The translations under genes were made by a program, and so were the position numbers. Positions 9,474 through 21,482 of a DNA stretch of 64,000 nucleotides are shown piece by piece; positions within the stretch are counted from its first letter, which is position 1, and each line of letters begins with the position of its first letter. The stretch is from Beroe forskalii (taxonomy: Eukaryota > Ctenophora > Nuda > Beroida > Beroidae), in the NCBI GenBank assembly GCA_011033025.1, contig WFMF01000006.1, positions 1,670,820 to 1,734,819 of the forward strand, read 5' to 3'. The notes beneath the pieces were generated by a model, which searched no databases, had not been told where the DNA came from, and saw only the letters and a list, made by a program, of their open reading frames with translations.

Positions 9474-9551
9474 GAGCTGTGCCAAGAAATCAGAGCTGGT
9501 GAACTCTCATTCGAGGAGGGAGCGGAGTTACGAGCTATCCTGGATTCCGCT
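9474..9551 (+). CDS. Tandemly duplicated exon, copy 1 (78 nt)
   Basis: A 78-nt segment lies between acceptor TTTCTCAG and donor CT|GTGAGTATT. It can be read as 26 codons with core QEIRAGELSFEEGAELRAIL, probably an amphipathic helix. A second frame is also open, so the reading is not settled. Exon and flanking intron are duplicated about 203 bp downstream. Confidence 0.4.
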
Positions 9552-9676
9552 GTGAGTATTTTAACATATATTTTTATAGTTCAGAAAAGAATTGCGCTCT
9601 ATTTTGCATTTTTGGTCTTAATTTTCAACTATGATATTCCTCAATTTCATTCTGAAATTCTTTTATCGTTCTATAG

Positions 9677-9751
9677 CTGTACCAAGAAATCAGAGCTGGT
9701 GAACTCTCATTCGAGGAGGGAGCGGAGTTACGAGCTATCCTGGATTCCGCT
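9677..9751 (+). CDS. Tandemly duplicated exon, copy 2 (75 nt)
   Basis: This is almost identical to the segment at 9474 but lacks the first codon and has one Cys-to-Tyr change. Acceptor TTCTATAG and donor CT|GTGAGTATT are kept. Both copies have lengths divisible by three, so adding a copy would not shift the frame. A third copy starts at 9877 and is cut off after about 28 bases where the sequence becomes unreliable. Confidence 0.4.
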
Positions 9752-9905
9752 GTGAGTATTTTAACATATATTTTTATAGTTCAGACAAGAATTGCGCTCT
9801 ATTTTGCATTTTTAGCCTTAATTTTCAACTGTTATATTCCTCAATTTCATTCTGAAATTCCTTTATCGTTCTATAGCGTACCAAGAAATCAGAGCTGGTG
9901 AACTA

Positions 9906-10290
9906 GGTTTTTTTTTTTAATAGGGAAAAAAATTTGCCTTTTTAAAAATTTAAATGATTTTGGGGGGTTTTTTTTTTTTCAAAGTTGAAAAAAAAAATTT
10001 TTTTTTTTTTGCAAAAAACGGGAAAATTGGGGAAAAAAAAAGGGGGGGTTTTTTTTTTTTTGGGAAAATGGAACTTTATAATTAGATAAACCGGAAATTT
10101 TCCCAAGGGGGGTTTTGGGGGACAAATGTGTGAGGGAATGGTTTGGGCCTAAATTTGATTATTTCAGGGAATAGGTTCTGTTTAGATTTAATTGAAAAAC
10201 AAGAAAACCCCACTTTTAATTGGGGGGCTTTTTGGACACATTTAGGAAAAAACCCAAACCATTTTTTGTAAAAAAAGTTAAAGGGGTTTC
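9906..10290. other. Homopolymer-rich, probably unreliable sequence
   Basis: Long runs of T, A and G with little else replace the third copy of the duplicated exon and lead into badly distorted satellite copies. It looks like low-quality base calling or a misassembly, not biology. Confidence 0.6.
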
Positions 10291-13200
10291 CTGAAATGTC
10301 AACCTTTTCCCCCCCGGGCCCCGAATTCACCCCCCATAAGGGAAATGTAAGCTGGGTGGCGGGGACGTCGCCTGAGGCGACAGGGTTTTTTAGGTCAAAT
10401 TTTATTGGTTTCATGGTTGATATCATTTTTAAAGGGTTGCCAGGCCATTGGAGCCCCCCAACCTTGAGCCACGCCCAAAAAATCCATCTTTCCTGCCAAT
10501 ATGGTCCAAAAGGGGACAATTTTGGGACATGCGATTTCACCGAAAATACCCAAATCTTTTTTTTCATCACAAAAGAAATTTTAGGGTTCCAGACACTGAA
10601 TCAACCATTCCCAGCCCGTGGCCCCCCCAAACCCCCCATGAATCCCAAAATTTCCCAAGCTGGGGGCGGGACAAATGTTAAAAGGGGGGGTTTTTGGGCC
10701 CAAAGGGCTTGATATGAGTTTTTTGGTTGATATCATGTTTAAGAGTTCCCGGCCATCATAGGCCCCCCCAACCTTGACCCCCAAAAACCCCATCTTTCCC
10801 TCCAATATGGGGGCCAAAAGGGACAAGTTTGGACAGGGATTTCAGCCGAAAATCACTCAAACTTTTTTTCGATCAAAAAGTTTTTTTAGGGTTCCGACCT
10901 AAATCAACCTTTCCCCACCCCGGGGCCAGCCCAGACCCACCCCCCATGAATGCGCGAAATGTCGAAGCTGGGTGGCGGGAAAAATTGTTTGAGGCGGGGA
11001 TTTTTGGCTCAAATGCTTGATAGAGTTTCTAGGTTTAAATATCATTTTTAAAGTTGGCATAAAGGGCCACGCCAACCGAGCCCAAAAACCCCCTCTTTCC
11101 TCCCAAAAGGGGGGCCCAAAAAAGGGAAAAGTTTGACAGGGATTTCACCCAAAAATCACCCAAATCATTTTATTTCATCAAAAAAGTTAATTTGGGGTTT
11201 TCCTAAAACCCCAAATAAACCATTCCCCAGCCCGGGGCCCCCAGACCCCATTCTAAAAATGTCGCAAGCTGGGTGGGGGGACAAATGCCCTGAGGCGACA
11301 TGGGATTTCTTGGGCCTCAAATGTGCTTGAAAAGATTTTTAGGGTTGATATTCGTTTGGTTGCCAGGCCACATGGGAAACCCCCCAACCTTGGCCACCCC
11401 CAAAAAATCCCATCTTTCCGCAATGGGGGCCAAAAGGGACAAGTTTGGGACAGGGATTTCAAAAAAATCACCCAAATCATTTTATTTCGATCAAAAAAAG
11501 TTAATTTGGGGTTTCCTAGACACTAAATAAACCCTTTCCCCAGCCAAGCCCCCAGATTCCACCCCCCATAAATGCGAAATGTCGCGTTTGGGGGGAAAAT
11601 GCCCTGGGGGAATGGGTTTTTGGGCCCCTAAAATTTTGATATGAGTTTCATTTGGAATACAGTTTAAAGAGTTGCCAGGCCATCAAGAGCCACCCCCAAC
11701 CTTGAGCCACCCCCAAAAACCCCATCTTTCCTGCCAATATGGTGGCGGGCGTTTGGACAGGGATTTAGAAAAAAAAAAAATTTTTTTCATCCAAATTTTA
11801 ATTTCGACAAAAAAAATAATTTGGGGTTCCGCCCTAAATCAAAATTCCCCCCCCAGCCCAGATTCCACCCCAAAAATGGCGAAATGTCGGTTGGGTAAAA
11901 GGGACAAAGGGCCTGGGGCGACATGGGTTTTTAGGCCCAAATGCTTGATATGAGTTTCTATGGTTAGATATCATGTTTAAGAGTTCCCGGGGCCATCATG
12001 GGGCCACGCCCAAACCCTTGACCACGCCCAAAATCCCATCTTTCCGCCAATAGGGGGCGGACAAGTTTGGACATGCGATTTCAGCCGAAAATCACCCAAA
12101 TTTTTTTTCGATCAAAAAAGTAAATTTGGGGTTCCTGACCCCAAATCAACCATTCCCACCGTGGCCCCCCCAGATTCCACGCCCCATAAGGGAAAATTTG
12201 GGCTGGGTAAAAGGGACAAAATGTCGCCTGAGGCGACATGGGTTTTTTGGGCCTCAAATGTGCTTGATATGAGTTTCATGGTTAGATATCTTTTGAGTTC
12301 CCACCATAAAGGACCCCAACCAATTACCCCCCCAAAATCCATTTTTCCTGCCATATGGTGGCCAAAAGGACAAGTTTGGACATGCGATTTCAGCCGAAAA
12401 ATCACTCCAAATCATTTTATTTCGAATCACAAAGTTTAATTTGGGGTTCCTAGACACTAAATCAACCATTCCCAGCCCGTGGCCGCACCAGATTCCACGC
12501 CCCATAAATGCGCGAAATGTCATAGCTGGGTGGCAAAAAAGGACAAATAATCGCCTGAGGCGACATGGGATTTAGGCCTCAAATGTGCTTGATATGAGTT
12601 TCTATGGTTAGATATCATGTTTAAGAGTTGCCAGGCCATCATAGAACCGCATAGCCTTGAGCCACGCCCAAAAATCCCATCTTTCACCAATATGGTGGCC
12701 AAAAAGGGACAAGTTTGGACATGCGATTTCAACCGAAAATCACTCCAAATCATTTTATTTCGATCACAAAAGTTAATTTAGGGTTCCTAGACACTAAATC
12801 AACCATTCCCAACCCGTGGCCACGCAGATTCCACGCCCCATAAATGCGCCAATGTCGCAAGCTGGGTGGCAAAAAAGGGACAAATGTCGCCTGAGGCGAC
12901 ATGGGATTTAGGCCTCAAATGTGCTTGATATGAGTTTCTATGGTTAGATATCATGTTTAGAGTTGCCAGGCCATCATAGGAGCCACGCCCAACCTTAGCA
13001 GGCCGCCCAAAAATCCATCTTTCCTGCCAATATGGTGGCCAAAAGGGACAAGTTTGGACATGCGATTTCAGCCGAAAAATCACTCCAAATCATTTTATTT
13101 CGATCACAAAAGTTAATTTAGGGTTCTAGACACTAAATCAACCATTCCCAGCCCGTGGCCACGCCAGATTCCCGCCCCATGAATGCGCGAAATGTCGCAA

Positions 13201-14930
13201 GCTGGGTGGCAAAAAAAGGGACAAATGTCGCCTGAGGCGACATGGGATTTTAGGCCTCAAATGTGCTTGATATGAGTTTCTATGGTTAGATATCATGTTT
13301 AAGAGTTGCCAGGCCATCATAGGAGCCACGCCCAACCTTGAGCCACGCCAAAATCCCATCTTTCCTGCCAATATGGTGGCCAAAGGGACAAGTTTGGACA
13401 TGCGATTTCAGCCGAAAAATCACTCCAAATCATTTTATTTCGATCACAAAAGGTAATTTAGGGTTCCTAGACACTAAATCAACCATTCCCAGCCCGTGGC
13501 CACACCAGATTCCACGCCCCCATAAATGCGCGAAATGTCGCAAGCTGGGTGGCAAAAAGGACAAATGTCGCCTGAGGGCGACATGGGATTTAGGCCTCAA
13601 ATGTGCCCGATATGAGTTTCTATGGTTAGATATCATGTTTAAGAGTTGCCAGGCCATCATAGGAGCCACGCCCAACCTTGAGCCACGCCCAAAATCCCAT
13701 CTTTCCTGCCAATATGGTGGCCAAAAGGGACAAGTTTGGACATGCGATTTCAGCCGAAAAATCACTCCAAATCATTTTATTTCGATCACAAAAAGTTAAT
13801 TTAGGGTTCCTAGATACTAAATCAACCATTCCAACCCGTGGCCACCCAGATTCCACGCCCCATAAATGCGCGAAATGTCGCAAGCTGGGTGGCAAAAAAG
13901 GGACAAATGTCGCCTGAGGCGACATGGGATTTTAGGCCTCAAAATGTGCTTGATATGAGTTTCTATGGTTAGATATCATGTTTAAGAGTTGCCAGGCCAT
14001 CATAGGAGCCACACCAACCTTGGGCCACGCCAAAAAATCCATCTTTCCTGCCAATATGGTGGCCAAAAAGGGACAAGTTTGGACATGCGATTTCAGCCGA
14101 AAAATCACTCAAATCATTTATTTCGATCACAAAAGTTAATTTAGGGTTCCCTAGATACTAAATCAATTCCCAGCCGTGGCCACCAGATTCCGCCCCATAA
14201 ATGCGCAAATAAACAAAAAATCAAGGGACAAATGTCGCCTGAGGCTATGGTTAGATATCATGTTTAGGGATTTCTAGGAGCCTTGGGCCACGCCCAATGT
14301 GCTTGCCATATGAGTTTCTATGGCAGATATCATGTTTTAAAGGCCATCTCAACCATTCCCAACCTTGCCGCCAGCCACCCAAAAGCCATCTTTCCAAATA
14401 TCGCCTGAGGCGACATGGGATTACTGTTTTCTATGGTTGAATATCATGTTTAAGGTGGCCAAAAAAGGGGACAAGTTTGGACATGCGATTTCAGCCGATA
14501 AATCACTCCCAAATCATTTCATTTCGATGTTAAAAAGTTAATTTAGGGCTCCCTAGACACTAAATCAGCCATTTTCCAGCCCGTGGCACCAATTCCACGC
14601 CCCATAAATGCACTTGAAATGTCGCGAGCTGGGATGAAAAGGGACAAATGTGCCTTACATGGGATTAGGCCTCAAATATTAGCGATATGAGTTTTTATGG
14701 TTAGGTATCATGTTTAAAAAGTTGTAAGGCCATCAGGCCGCAGCAACAGGCCACGCTAAAAAATCTCATCTTTCCTGCCAATATGGTGGCAAAAAAGGGA
14801 CAAGTGTGGACTTGTCGGCGATTTCAGCCGATAAATCACTCCAAATCATTTTATTTCGATCATAAAAGTTAATTTAGGGTTCCTGGACACTAAATCAACC
14901 ATTCCCAGCCCATGTCTCCACTTGGCACTT
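10291..14930 (+). repeat. Satellite array, about 340-bp units, forward orientation
   Basis: About 13 units. The landmark GTCGCCTGAGGCGAC recurs at about 12886, 13227, 13567 and 13909, that is every 340-342 bp. Each unit holds this near-perfect 15-bp palindrome, GCCAATATGGTGGC, and GGGCGTGGC-type motifs on the other strand. Units between 10.3 and 12.5 kb show stretched homopolymers and lost bases that fade gradually toward clean copies. Units between 14.2 and 14.9 kb are scrambled. Open frames here are by-products. Confidence 0.9.
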
Positions 14931-15353
14931 GTCGCTTTTTTGCCACCATATTGGCAGGAAAAGGTTTTTTGTCGTTGCTCAAGGTTGGGTGTGGACAGTT
15001 GCTCTTATCATGGCTTGGCAACTCTTAAACGTGATACCTAACCATAACAACTCATATCAAGCACATTTGAGGCCGTAAATTCCCATGTCGCTTCAGGCGA
15101 CATTTGTCCCTTTTTGCCACCAAGCTTGCAACATTTCGCGCATTTATGGAATCTGGGCGTGGCCACGGGTTGGGGATGGTTGATTTAGTCTGACAGTTGC
15201 TCTTATCATGGCCATGTCCATGATAAGAGCAATCGCTGAAATCGCCATGTCCACACTTGTCCCTTTTTTGCCCCCAGATTTGCAGCAAAGATGGGATTTT
15301 TGGGCGTGGCACAAGGTTGGGCGTGGCTCCTATGATGGCCTGGCAACTCTTAA
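14931..15353 (-). repeat. Satellite units in inverted orientation, before the TTAA element
   Basis: The 340-bp satellite continues but on the other strand. The switch is at about 14930. A local hairpin (TTGCTCTTATCATGG with its inverse) lies at 15191-15226. Confidence 0.8.
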
Positions 15354-16886
15354 AGGTGCAGTCCGGGATATTTACAACTTTAGCTAAATCGGTAGTAGGG
15401 CGTGAATAAACAACATGTAGCGGGGTCTCGCGCGTCGGAACTAATTAGATCATGCTAAAATTAGCGTATCAAATTACACCCACAGACGCTTGAGCAGCGT
15501 CCCGGCATGGCGCGCAATACGAATAACATTGCAACAGCAATACAATTAGGGTCAGTTATGCTAACTGACATTGGAGGATTGAAAAACACACCGATGATTG
15601 GTAGCAGTGCACTATAGAGTCACAGTCTCAACAATATATCTTTGTTTTAGCAGCACAGTCATTATAGTTTGGTGTCAAATAAGCTGTTAATTTACACGAG
15701 ATGTCATCCAGTACGCCAAAAATCGGGTAATAGAGTTATAGCTAGGGAATCCCATGAGGCAATGAGGCACTAGACTGTTATCATGATGGACTGGTCAATA
15801 GTCAGATAGCAGACTGTTGTCAGAGGTAGCTACCCAGGCTCCGGTGAACGGTGAAACGACAAATGTATAACTTAGACCAGTCTTTTTAAGTAAGTTAGTA
15901 AAGATTAAAGAGCATTTTGCTTCCAGGATAGTATCGAATTCAAATACGGCAAAATCAAAGTTCTGATCAGGCTGGTTAGTTACTAAATATGTACTTATAT
16001 TGATGCTTTGATTTTGCTCGTATCAGGTTTGGGCACAGTAAATATTACAATGGATTACAATAAAGCTTTCCTGATAAAACAGTAGGACTGTCAAGTGTCA
16101 GTAGACATCAGGATACTGCAGCTCTGATTATAGCCGAACTTTGATAACGGGCCGGTGTTATAATAATATATGACTGAATAACCTGCTTTCAGAAAATCTT
16201 GATAAGTCGGACTGTCATAGCAGCCTTGTTTCAGGGCACAACAAGCCGGATTCAAATTTTACCGAATCTGAGCTATTAAGTATCACGATAGACTATGTTA
16301 TACACAATAGACATGAGGCATTTGAAGTGTTGAATGGTTTTATGGCTGAACTGTGGCAAATTTGACTGAGAACGGATATTCATTTACTTGAATTTAGATT
16401 TAAAAGAGCAGTTGGCAAAGATATAATTTCAGAAAAGTTTGAGAAACGGGAAACATTGGGTAGATATGTGAATAAGAGCAGTAGCTATGTAAAAGAAGCT
16501 CGAGAAAATTGCCTGAAATACTTCATGGACCACATTGGGTTCTAATTAGTGGGTTCTAAAAGTAAGTAAATTGCATGTAACAAGTAACCAATAATCACAA
16601 AACTGTCCTATGTTTGTGTAAGGACTGAAAACAAAACAGATAAAACAAGAAACAGTGTAGAGTGGTAAAATAACAACGAAACTACACGCAAATACATGAA
16701 ATATAAGCTGAGTGGCGGGCGGATGCTGCTCAAGGATCACACGCGCGAACTTCAGTGGCCAATTAGACGATGATACGATTATTTTCACTCGAATTCCGTT
16801 TGTAGGATTAATGTTGGGCATCATACTAATGACTTGAGCGGAAATTTAGGAATTTTAATTTTTTGCCGATATCCCGGACTGCACCT
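15354..16886. mobile_element. 1,533-bp non-autonomous DNA transposon with TTAA target
   Basis: It has perfect 18-bp terminal inverted repeats, AGGTGCAGTCCGGGATAT at the left and the inverse at the right. TTAA stands on both sides (15350-15353 and 16887-16890). The uninterrupted satellite elsewhere reads CTCTTAAACATG at the same place, so the empty site is known. TTAA duplication is the hallmark of the piggyBac superfamily, but the termini do not start with the usual CCC. The inside has no transposase. A 92-residue minus-strand frame at 16546-16824 is unrecognised and probably chance. Confidence 0.88.
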
Positions 16887-19060
16887 TTAAACATGATACC
16901 TAACCATAACAACTCATATGAAGCACATTTGAGGCCTTAAAATCCCATGTCGCCTCAGGCGACATTTGTCCCTTTTTTGCCACCCAACTTGCGACATTTC
17001 GCGCATTTATGGGGCGTGGAATCTGGGCGTGGCCACGGGCTGGGAATGGTTAATTTAGTGTCTAGGAACCCTACATTAACTTTTGTGATCGAAATAAAAT
17101 GATTTGTAGTGATTTATCGGCTGAAATCGCATGTCCACACTTGTCCCTTTTTTGCCACCATATTGGCAGGAAAGATGGGATTTTTGGGCGTGGCTCAAGG
17201 TTGGGCGTGGCTCCTAAGATTGCCTGGCAACTCTAAAACATGATATCTAACCATAGAAACTCATATCAAGCACATTTGAGGCCTTAAAATCCCATGTCGC
17301 CTCAGGCGACATTTGTCCCTTTTTTGCCACCCAGCTTGCGACATTTCGTGCATTTATGGGGCGTGGAATCTGGGCGTGGCCACGGGCTGGGAATGGTTAA
17401 TTTAGTGTCTAGGAACCCTAAATTAACTTTTATGATCGAAATAAAATGATTTGGAGTGATTTATCGGCTGAAATCGCATGTCCACACTTGTCTCTTTTTG
17501 CCACCATATTGGCAGGAAAGATTGGATTTTTGGGCGTGGCTCAAAGTTGGGCGTGGTTCCTATGATGGCCTGGCAACTCTAAAACATGATATCTAACCAT
17601 AGAAACTCATATCAAGCACATTTGAGGCCTTAAAATCCCATGTCGCCTCAGGCGACATTTGTCCCTTTTTTGCCACCCAGCTTGCGACATTTCGTGCATT
17701 TATGGGGCGTGGAATCTGGGCGTGGCCACGGGCTGGGAATGGTTAATTCAGTGTCTAGGAATCCTAAGTTAACTTTTATGATCGAAATAAAATGATTTGG
17801 AGTGATTTATCGGCTGAAATCGCATGTCCAAACTTGTCCCTTTTTGGCCACCATATTGGCAGGAAAGATGGGATTTTTGGGCGTGGCTCAAGGTTGGGCG
17901 TGGCTCCTATGATGGCCTGGCAACTCTTAAACATGATATCTAACCATAGAAACTCATATCAAGCACATTTGAGGCCTAAAAATCCCATGTCGCCTCAGGC
18001 GACATTTGTCCCTTTTTTGCCACCCAGCTTGCGACATTTCGCGCATTTATGGGGCGTGGAATCTGGGCGTGGCCACGGGCTGTGAATGGTTGATTTAGTG
18101 TCTAGGAACCCTAAATTAACTTTTTGTGATCGAAATAAAATGATTTGGAGTGATTTTTCGGCTGAAATCGCATGTCCAAACTTGTCCCTTTTGGCCACCA
18201 TATTGGCAGGAAAGATGGGATTTTTGGGCGTGGCTCAAGGTTGGGCGTGGCTCCTATGATGGCCTGGCAACTCTTAAACATGATATCTAACCATAGAAAC
18301 TCATATCAAGCACATTTGAGGCCTAAAAATCCCATGTCGCCTCAGGCGACATTTGTCCCTTTTTTGCCACCCAGCTTGCGACATTTCGCGCATTCATGGG
18401 GCGTGGAATGTGGGCGTGGCCACGGGCTGGGAATGGTTGATTCAGTGTCTAGGAACCCTAAATTAACTTTTGTGATCGAAATAAAATGATTTGGAGTGAT
18501 TTTTCGGCTGAAATCGCATGTCCACACTTGTCCCTTTTTTGCCACCATATTGGCAGGAAAGATGGGATTTTTGGGCGTGGCTCAAGGTTGGGCGTGGCTC
18601 CTATGATGGCCTGGCAACTCTAAAACATGATATATAACCATAGAAACGCATATCAAGCACATTTGAGGCCTTAAAATCCCATGTCGCCTCAGGTGACATT
18701 TGTCCCTTTTTTGCCACCCGGCTTGCGACATTTCGCGCATTTATGGGGCGTGGAATCTGGGCGTGGCCACGGGCTGGGAATGGTTGATTTAGTGTCTGGG
18801 AACCCTAAATTAACTTTTGTGATCAAAATAAAATGATTTGGAGTGATTTATCGGCTGAAATCGCATGTCCACACTTGTCCCTTTTTGCCACCATATTGGC
18901 AGGAAAGCTGGGATTTTTGGCGTGGCTCAAGGTTGGGCGTGGCTCCTATGATGGCCTGGCAACTCTAAAACATGATATCTAACCATAGAAACTCATATCA
19001 AGTACATTTGAGGCCTTAAAATCTCTTGGCGCCTCAGGTGACATTTGTCCCTTGTTGCCA
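16887..19060 (-). repeat. Satellite array, 346-347-bp units, reverse orientation
   Basis: About six clean units. The landmark TCGCCTCAGGCGA recurs at 16950, 17297, 17643, 17990, 18337 and 18683. Together with the forward array it forms an inverted pair about 9 kb long. Confidence 0.92.
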
Positions 19061-20856
19061 CCTGACTCAGATCAATCGGCTTAACTGGATTATGGATAAG
19101 TAAATCATTTACTTTTTACATCAGGGCAGACTATATGGGATTTGGGTTGCTTAGCAAGGTATGGCTTACAGGCTTAGCAACCATGGTGACCGGCCCGGCA
19201 AAATAAAGACACGATATCTTACCTTAGCAACACATTAGAGGCCAGGAAACGCTATGTTCCCTCATGAAACATATTTTGCCCCCATCTTTGCCACTCGACT
19301 GGGAACGGTACTTATACTCACTTATTGTCAAATTACTGTCAACGTTCATGATACTATGATAATGTATCTCATCTTCAGGCTGAAATTGTGGCTCTTTTCA
19401 CCTTCAAATCGGGCAGTTAAAGTGGGGTCGGTTGATTAAAAGGCCATAAAAGCATCTACATACGTGATTACGAGTTAAAAAAGAACCTCAACTTTATAAA
19501 AATTACTGCTCATTACTGGAATCGTGTAGATGGCCGGTTATAATGGCTCGAAGATTGGAAGGCAATTTTTGACTTTGGTTGGATGAAAAAGGTCGGCTTA
19601 ATTCAAAACGTACAAATCAATCATCATAGACAATTGACAACTTATTAAGCAACTAACAATGATAACGAACTAGTCAAACTAATTGATGTAAATTGCTTCA
19701 ATGAGATAGTAAATGACTCACAATTTTGTGTAACGTTCATGGGAGGAAGTTGCACATGTTCACGCGCGCGCGACGCGCGCATTTGGAGTGCCGAAATTCG
19801 CGGCGCGGCTTGTCCCATGTCGCGTAAAACATGTCCTGTATAGATGTGGCTGCTATACATTTTTGAGAGTTATTGTTATTGCCAATGGCGCGATGTACAC
19901 CATGATTGGTTACATCGTTCTCCCTTTTGATATTGTACACTTTGTTTTGTCGGTCGTTCAGTGTTCACATTCCGATGCATTGGTCTGTTGCAGCTGATTT
20001 GTACATTACCAACTACGTTATAGTTTATACATTCAGATGTGATTGGATTAGTGAGAATGTGGGAAAGTGTGCGTATTGAATATTCACATCGTGATCATAT
20101 CTTTTGGATTTGTTTGTATCATTGCCTTTGCAGAAGTTTATCGATATGAACGTTTTGATACACAAATTATGTGATAACTGAATATGAATACCTAATTCAT
20201 AAACATAAAGTGATAAAGTGACTCATTGTCGTTCGTGTATATGTGCAATTATACACTTGCTGAATTATAATTCACCATGCTGCCCCTCAGCTAAATTTTT
20301 GCCTGTCAATACGTTAATTACATTGAAACGGGACAGAACTGCAACAACAGCTTTTTACTAGCAAATTTAGGGACAAAAAAGTAATGGGGAGTACATTTTG
20401 TGAGCATTCAGCAGTGCAGCGCATGTAACATATTCTAGCTTTATGTTTAATAGTGCATTAGTGTAAACTAAGCTTGCTTCATGTATACCATTTTTGTGTA
20501 AACTGTAACTGATGAGGGGACACTGGTGAATTAGGGTGTGGTGTGCCAGTTATACAGTACCAATCAGTATCTTTAGCTTCTCAAATTCTGATCAACTGTT
20601 TGATCGGAGGATTTGATGCGTGATCGGTGAGTAATTTCTTGATGAATTTTGGGTTCTGGAGAGCTGGTGCTTCAATAATTATACTCCATACCTACCTTCA
20701 AGCGTACCTGCTATAAATTCCGCGCTTGTCAGCATGGCCATATGCTGTTAAGTCTACCTATCCAATGAATACCTTTCCAATGTACGGTAATTATATATTT
20801 CTTATAACAAATTGTAATCATTCTTGTTGAAATATTATTTGAATTTACATTGTCAG
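19061..20856. other. Decayed satellite, then sequence without a recognised gene
   Basis: Bases 19061-19430 are a strongly diverged satellite copy (traces such as TTAGAGGCC and GCCACTCGACTGGG). The rest is AT-rich with no convincing exon. A GC-rich knot, CACGCGCGCGCGACGCGCGC, lies at about 19760. Confidence 0.4.
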
Positions 20857-20948
20857 GTGATTGATCGATGGATCGAGTTCGACGTATATCCTGAAATTTC
20901 CTGCCGCGATGCCGTCTTGAGCCCTATCAATCTTCTTTGCGTTCATAG
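20857..20948 (+). CDS. Possible 92-nt host exon
   Basis: It lies between acceptor TTTACATTGTCAG and donor CATAG|GTCAGTAA. Only one frame is open. It reads about 30 residues, beginning VIDRWIEFDVYPEISC. The composition looks like protein, but I do not recognise the family and found no matching neighbour exon in phase. Confidence 0.25.
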
Positions 20949-21482
20949 GTCAGTAATGATAAAGATATTATAACGCCTCCCACATGAACCTTCTTACTTT
21001 TAGGATTTCAAGATTTATATCATGTGACGGGTACCTTCTACCTATTTATGAAGTAGAGAGGGATAGAGAGTTTATTTCAAATTTTACTGTGCTGTAAAAT
21101 ATTATAATTGAATTGAATTGAATTAAGGACATCATATAAAAAAGGGGGTATAGTAAGGCAAACTTTAATCGAAATAATTCCACATTTTTTGGGTTTTGGC
21201 AAATAAGTGCTTTATCGGAAATAATTTGGGCGGACCAAGTTATTTGTTATTAGTGGACATGATCAAGGATACTCGAAGGTCAGTCTGATGCACCCCGGGC
21301 ACCATGCTGAATTCTGACAATCTGAAATCATGAACCAATGACCTTGTGCCCTTAAACGTGAGCTCTGAGAGCCTCCTCAAAGAAGTACCTATGACTCTTA
21401 GTCATAAGAGTTTATGAGGGGAATTGAGTTGGTAATTATGGCTAAGACTTCACTTGCGATAGAATGTTTTTACTGTTAAACT
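20949..21482. other. No gene seen
   Basis: Unique-looking AT-rich DNA with a few short AATTG repeats near 21105. Confidence 0.4.

Noticed and set aside
12112-13925. Many frames of 70-150 residues on both strands
   Set aside because: They are copies of the same 340-bp satellite in shifting frames caused by indels. No family and no selection signal.
16546-16824. A 92-residue frame inside the TTAA transposon
   Set aside because: No transposase motifs. The length is within chance for AT-poor stretches. Not supported as a gene.
19737-19997. Overlapping short frames on both strands
   Set aside because: No splice signals, low complexity (CG runs), no recognisable motif.
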